Source: Clostridiales bacterium Firm_07 (lineage in GTDB: Bacteria; Bacillota; Clostridia; Oscillospirales; CAG-272). From it: DNA of 64,000 bases. Below the pieces are notes generated by a model. That model saw nothing but the letters and a program-made list of their open reading frames with translations. It had not been told where the DNA came from and made no database searches. Made by a program: the position numbers and the translations under genes. Positions 62,149 through 64,000 of this stretch are shown here, piece after piece (the stretch's first letter is position 1; every line of letters begins with the position of its first letter). Where the stretch lies: positions 86,931-150,930 of the forward strand of contig LVAM01000005.1 in assembly GCA_001604005.1 (NCBI GenBank), read 5' to 3'.

Positions 62149-64000
62149 ATGGGAAAAGCAAACAGAACGAAACAGACGAAAGCAAGCGCCACGCTTGCCG
62201 CCGCGGCGCCCCGCAAAGCCGGAGCGCAGAAGAACACCCCCACCTGGGTGGGAACGCTGATCGTGATTCTTGTCCTTGCGGCGCTGATCCTTTTTGCCGT
62301 TTTCAGCATTCTCAACGCGCGCGGCACCTTCCTGCGCGCCCGCAAGGTGTTGAAGAGTGAAAACTATGAGATCACCGTTCCGATGCTGTCGTATTTCACA
62401 AACGCCAAATACCAAGAGGTGCTTGCCAACAACCGCGCCAGAGCCGAACAGTGGGGCATTTCCGAATCGATGCTTGCCATCGGCGGCGGTGAGGGCGGCG
62501 ACGCGCTGGATAGTTCCAAATCCCTTTCGGCTCAAATTTACAGCAAAACGACCGACGCCGCCGGCAACGAAGTGGTGGTCACGTGGCTGGAATATTTCCG
62601 TGACGCCGCCGCTACGCAGGCAAAACAGATCCTTGTGATGTGCGAGCAGGCAAAGCGCCTGGGGCTGACGCTGACCGACGAGCAAACGCAGAACATTGAA
62701 CAGCAGCTGGCAGACCTCAAAGCAGAGGCGAAACTGTACAATTATTCCACTTCCGGCTTCATTTCCGCCGTATACGGCAAAGGCGTGCTGCTCAAAGATA
62801 TTCGTCAGATGATGACGCTCTCGCAACTTGCCGCCAATTATGCGGAGATGCGGATCGAGGAGTGCAACGACGCCGTGACCGACGAGCGCATTCTTGCTTA
62901 TTATCAAGAGCACCAAAGCGAGTTTGATACCTATGTCGACTTTGTGGGCTACACTTTTACGGCAACCTTTACGCCCGTTGAAAATTCGGACGATCCCGAT
63001 GCGGCGCTTGCGGAAAACGCGGCAAACAAAGATCAATATGAAGCCGAGCAAACCAAATACGCCGCGCGCGTGGAGGCGCTGAAAGCCACCGCCACGCAAA
63101 CCGAGTTTACTAACCTCCTGCGGCAGTATTTGCACGAGGATTTCCTCAATGCCGAAAAAGAAAAACTGTTGGCGGATAAGGAACCCGGCGCCACGCTCTC
63201 CGATCTTGAAATCGCCGATTGTGAGAACCGCGCGGCGGAATCGGTGCAGACCGCACTGGACGAGGCGACCGTTGAAAACTACGGCGACGGTTCTTCCGTC
63301 ACCGTTGCGAACAGTGACATCGCCGCCTGGCTGACAAGCGAGACCCGTGCGGCAAACGACACGGAAAAGTGGGAGCACGCGCACGAAGTCGTGATTTCCG
63401 GCGAGAATGTGTATGAGGAAGCCGATTCCGAATATTCCGCCTATATCGTCACGCGTCCCAACCATCCTTCAACAGAGCGCAGCGTTTCGCATATCCTCTT
63501 TAAAGCTACCACCTATAACGATCTCACTTCCACCGAAGCGCTGACCGGCACCGCCAAGGCACTTGCCGACAAGGTGCTTGCGCGCGACGGTAAAGTGACG
63601 GCGAGCGCTATGGCGAAGGAATTGCTTTCGGAGATGATGGAAAAGGGACTTCTCACCGCGCACACCGAGGGCGACAAGACTTGGTATTCGATCAAGACCG
63701 CCGATTTCCGTGAATACGGCGAACTGTTGACGGAAGACAGTTCTGTCGATTACGACGAGGTGAAGAAAGGCGAGATGGAAGCCGGCTTTGAATACTGGCT
63801 CTTTGACGAAGACCGCCATATCGGCGAGATCTCGTATCCCGACGCCGTGGAAACCACTTACGGACAGCACTTGATGCTTTATCGCGGCGAGCACTGGTAC
63901 ACCCACATTGCCGAGGAGATCAGCGACAGCGATTACGAAGCGATCGTCAGCGACCTTGTGGAAAAGACGCCGATCACCTATAACGCCAAAAATCTCAAAT
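62149..64000 (+). CDS. Membrane-anchored PpiC/SurA-like foldase, 3'-truncated by window edge
   Basis: At least 617 residues; no stop before the window end. A basic, Ala-rich cytosolic start is followed by one transmembrane segment (about 41-62), then a SurA-N-like helical region (LSQLAANYAEMRIEECNDAV). A rotamase-like segment follows near 445: RSVSHILFKATT, then ALADKVLARDG. There is no lipobox, so it is an uncleaved signal anchor rather than a PrsA lipoprotein. Gaggt lies 10 bases before the ATG. Peptidyl-prolyl isomerase activity is inferred. Confidence 0.75.
   Translation, partial: MGKANRTKQTKASATLAAAAPRKAGAQKNTPTWVGTLIVILVLAALILFAVFSILNARGTFLRARKVLKSENYEITVPMLSYFTNAKYQEVLANNRARAEQWGISESMLAIGGGEGGDALDSSKSLSAQIYSKTTDAAGNEVVVTWLEYFRDAAATQAKQILVMCEQAKRLGLTLTDEQTQNIEQQLADLKAEAKLYNYSTSGFISAVYGKGVLLKDIRQMMTLSQLAANYAEMRIEECNDAVTDERILAYYQEHQSEFDTYVDFVGYTFTATFTPVENSDDPDAALAENAANKDQYEAEQTKYAARVEALKATATQTEFTNLLRQYLHEDFLNAEKEKLLADKEPGATLSDLEIADCENRAAESVQTALDEATVENYGDGSSVTVANSDIAAWLTSETRAANDTEKWEHAHEVVISGENVYEEADSEYSAYIVTRPNHPSTERSVSHILFKATTYNDLTSTEALTGTAKALADKVLARDGKVTASAMAKELLSEMMEKGLLTAHTEGDKTWYSIKTADFREYGELLTEDSSVDYDEVKKGEMEAGFEYWLFDEDRHIGEISYPDAVETTYGQHLMLYRGEHWYTHIAEEISDSDYEAIVSDLVEKTPITYNAKNLK

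Overview
The window is G+C-rich, densely coding DNA from an uncultured-type, low-branching Gram-positive bacterium, most likely a gut member of class Clostridia. Pointers are the yidC-jag(khpB)-mnmE neighbourhood, an RNase J gene, RicT, a SpoVAC protein (sporulation lineage), GlgC/GlgD glycogen genes, clostridial 2-hydroxyacyl-CoA dehydratase activases, AbrB, and strict TTGACA/TTGCAA-17-TATAAT-type promoters. Closer placement (for example Christensenellales) is only a guess.

Region 1 (1-4.1 kb, + strand): end of yidC, jag, a secreted protein and mnmE, an arrangement often found near oriC. Region 2 (20.0-4.1 kb, - strand): an apparent 11-gene operon from one strong promoter at 20.05 kb: a YybS-like membrane protein, the cyclic-di-AMP phosphodiesterase gdpP, rplI, dnaB, tilS, hpt, ftsH, a zinc-ribbon membrane protein, a double activase fusion, its dehydratase-like partner and a lipoprotein. 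Region 3 (20.2-26.7 kb, +): rimP-nusA-rnpM(ylxR)-L7Ae-infB, a Nudix hydrolase, a 44-residue peptide gene and a leucine-rich-repeat lipoprotein. Region 4 (26.7-44.0 kb): asd, rsmI, an amidase, a tRNA methyltransferase, a ferredoxin too short to notice easily, ricT, holB, glgC-glgD, an epimerase, a flavoprotein-proA operon, an orphan solute-binding lipoprotein, prmC, ddl, an amidase_6 protein and a cytidylate-kinase-like gene.

Region 5 (44.1-52.3 kb) is the accessory and scarred part. A tRNA-Leu-type promoter plus the first 8 bases of a tRNA-Leu gene are joined to a beheaded second copy of the amidase_6 gene. An intact tRNA-Leu(UAG) follows at 46.0 kb, and its 3' end is repeated twice more in tandem, each repeat unit carrying its own perfect hairpin whose sequence differs while pairing is kept. 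Downstream lie a frameshifted metallophosphoesterase and a more A+T-rich segment with an MscS channel, a large surface protein and an aquaporin. This segment is framed by a 106-bp exact direct repeat (the 3' end of a DUF3795 gene) and by a 17-bp direct repeat whose right copy lies in the terminator of tRNA-Gln(UUG). No integrase or transposase is visible.

Region 6 (52.3-64 kb): spoVAC, a coiled-coil protein, a malate/lactate dehydrogenase-family gene, a P-loop kinase, a CadC-type repressor/HMA chaperone/metal ATPase operon with a visible operator, a lamin-tail surface protein, an AbrB regulator, a small membrane protein, rnj, and the start of a membrane-anchored PpiC-like foldase that runs off the window.
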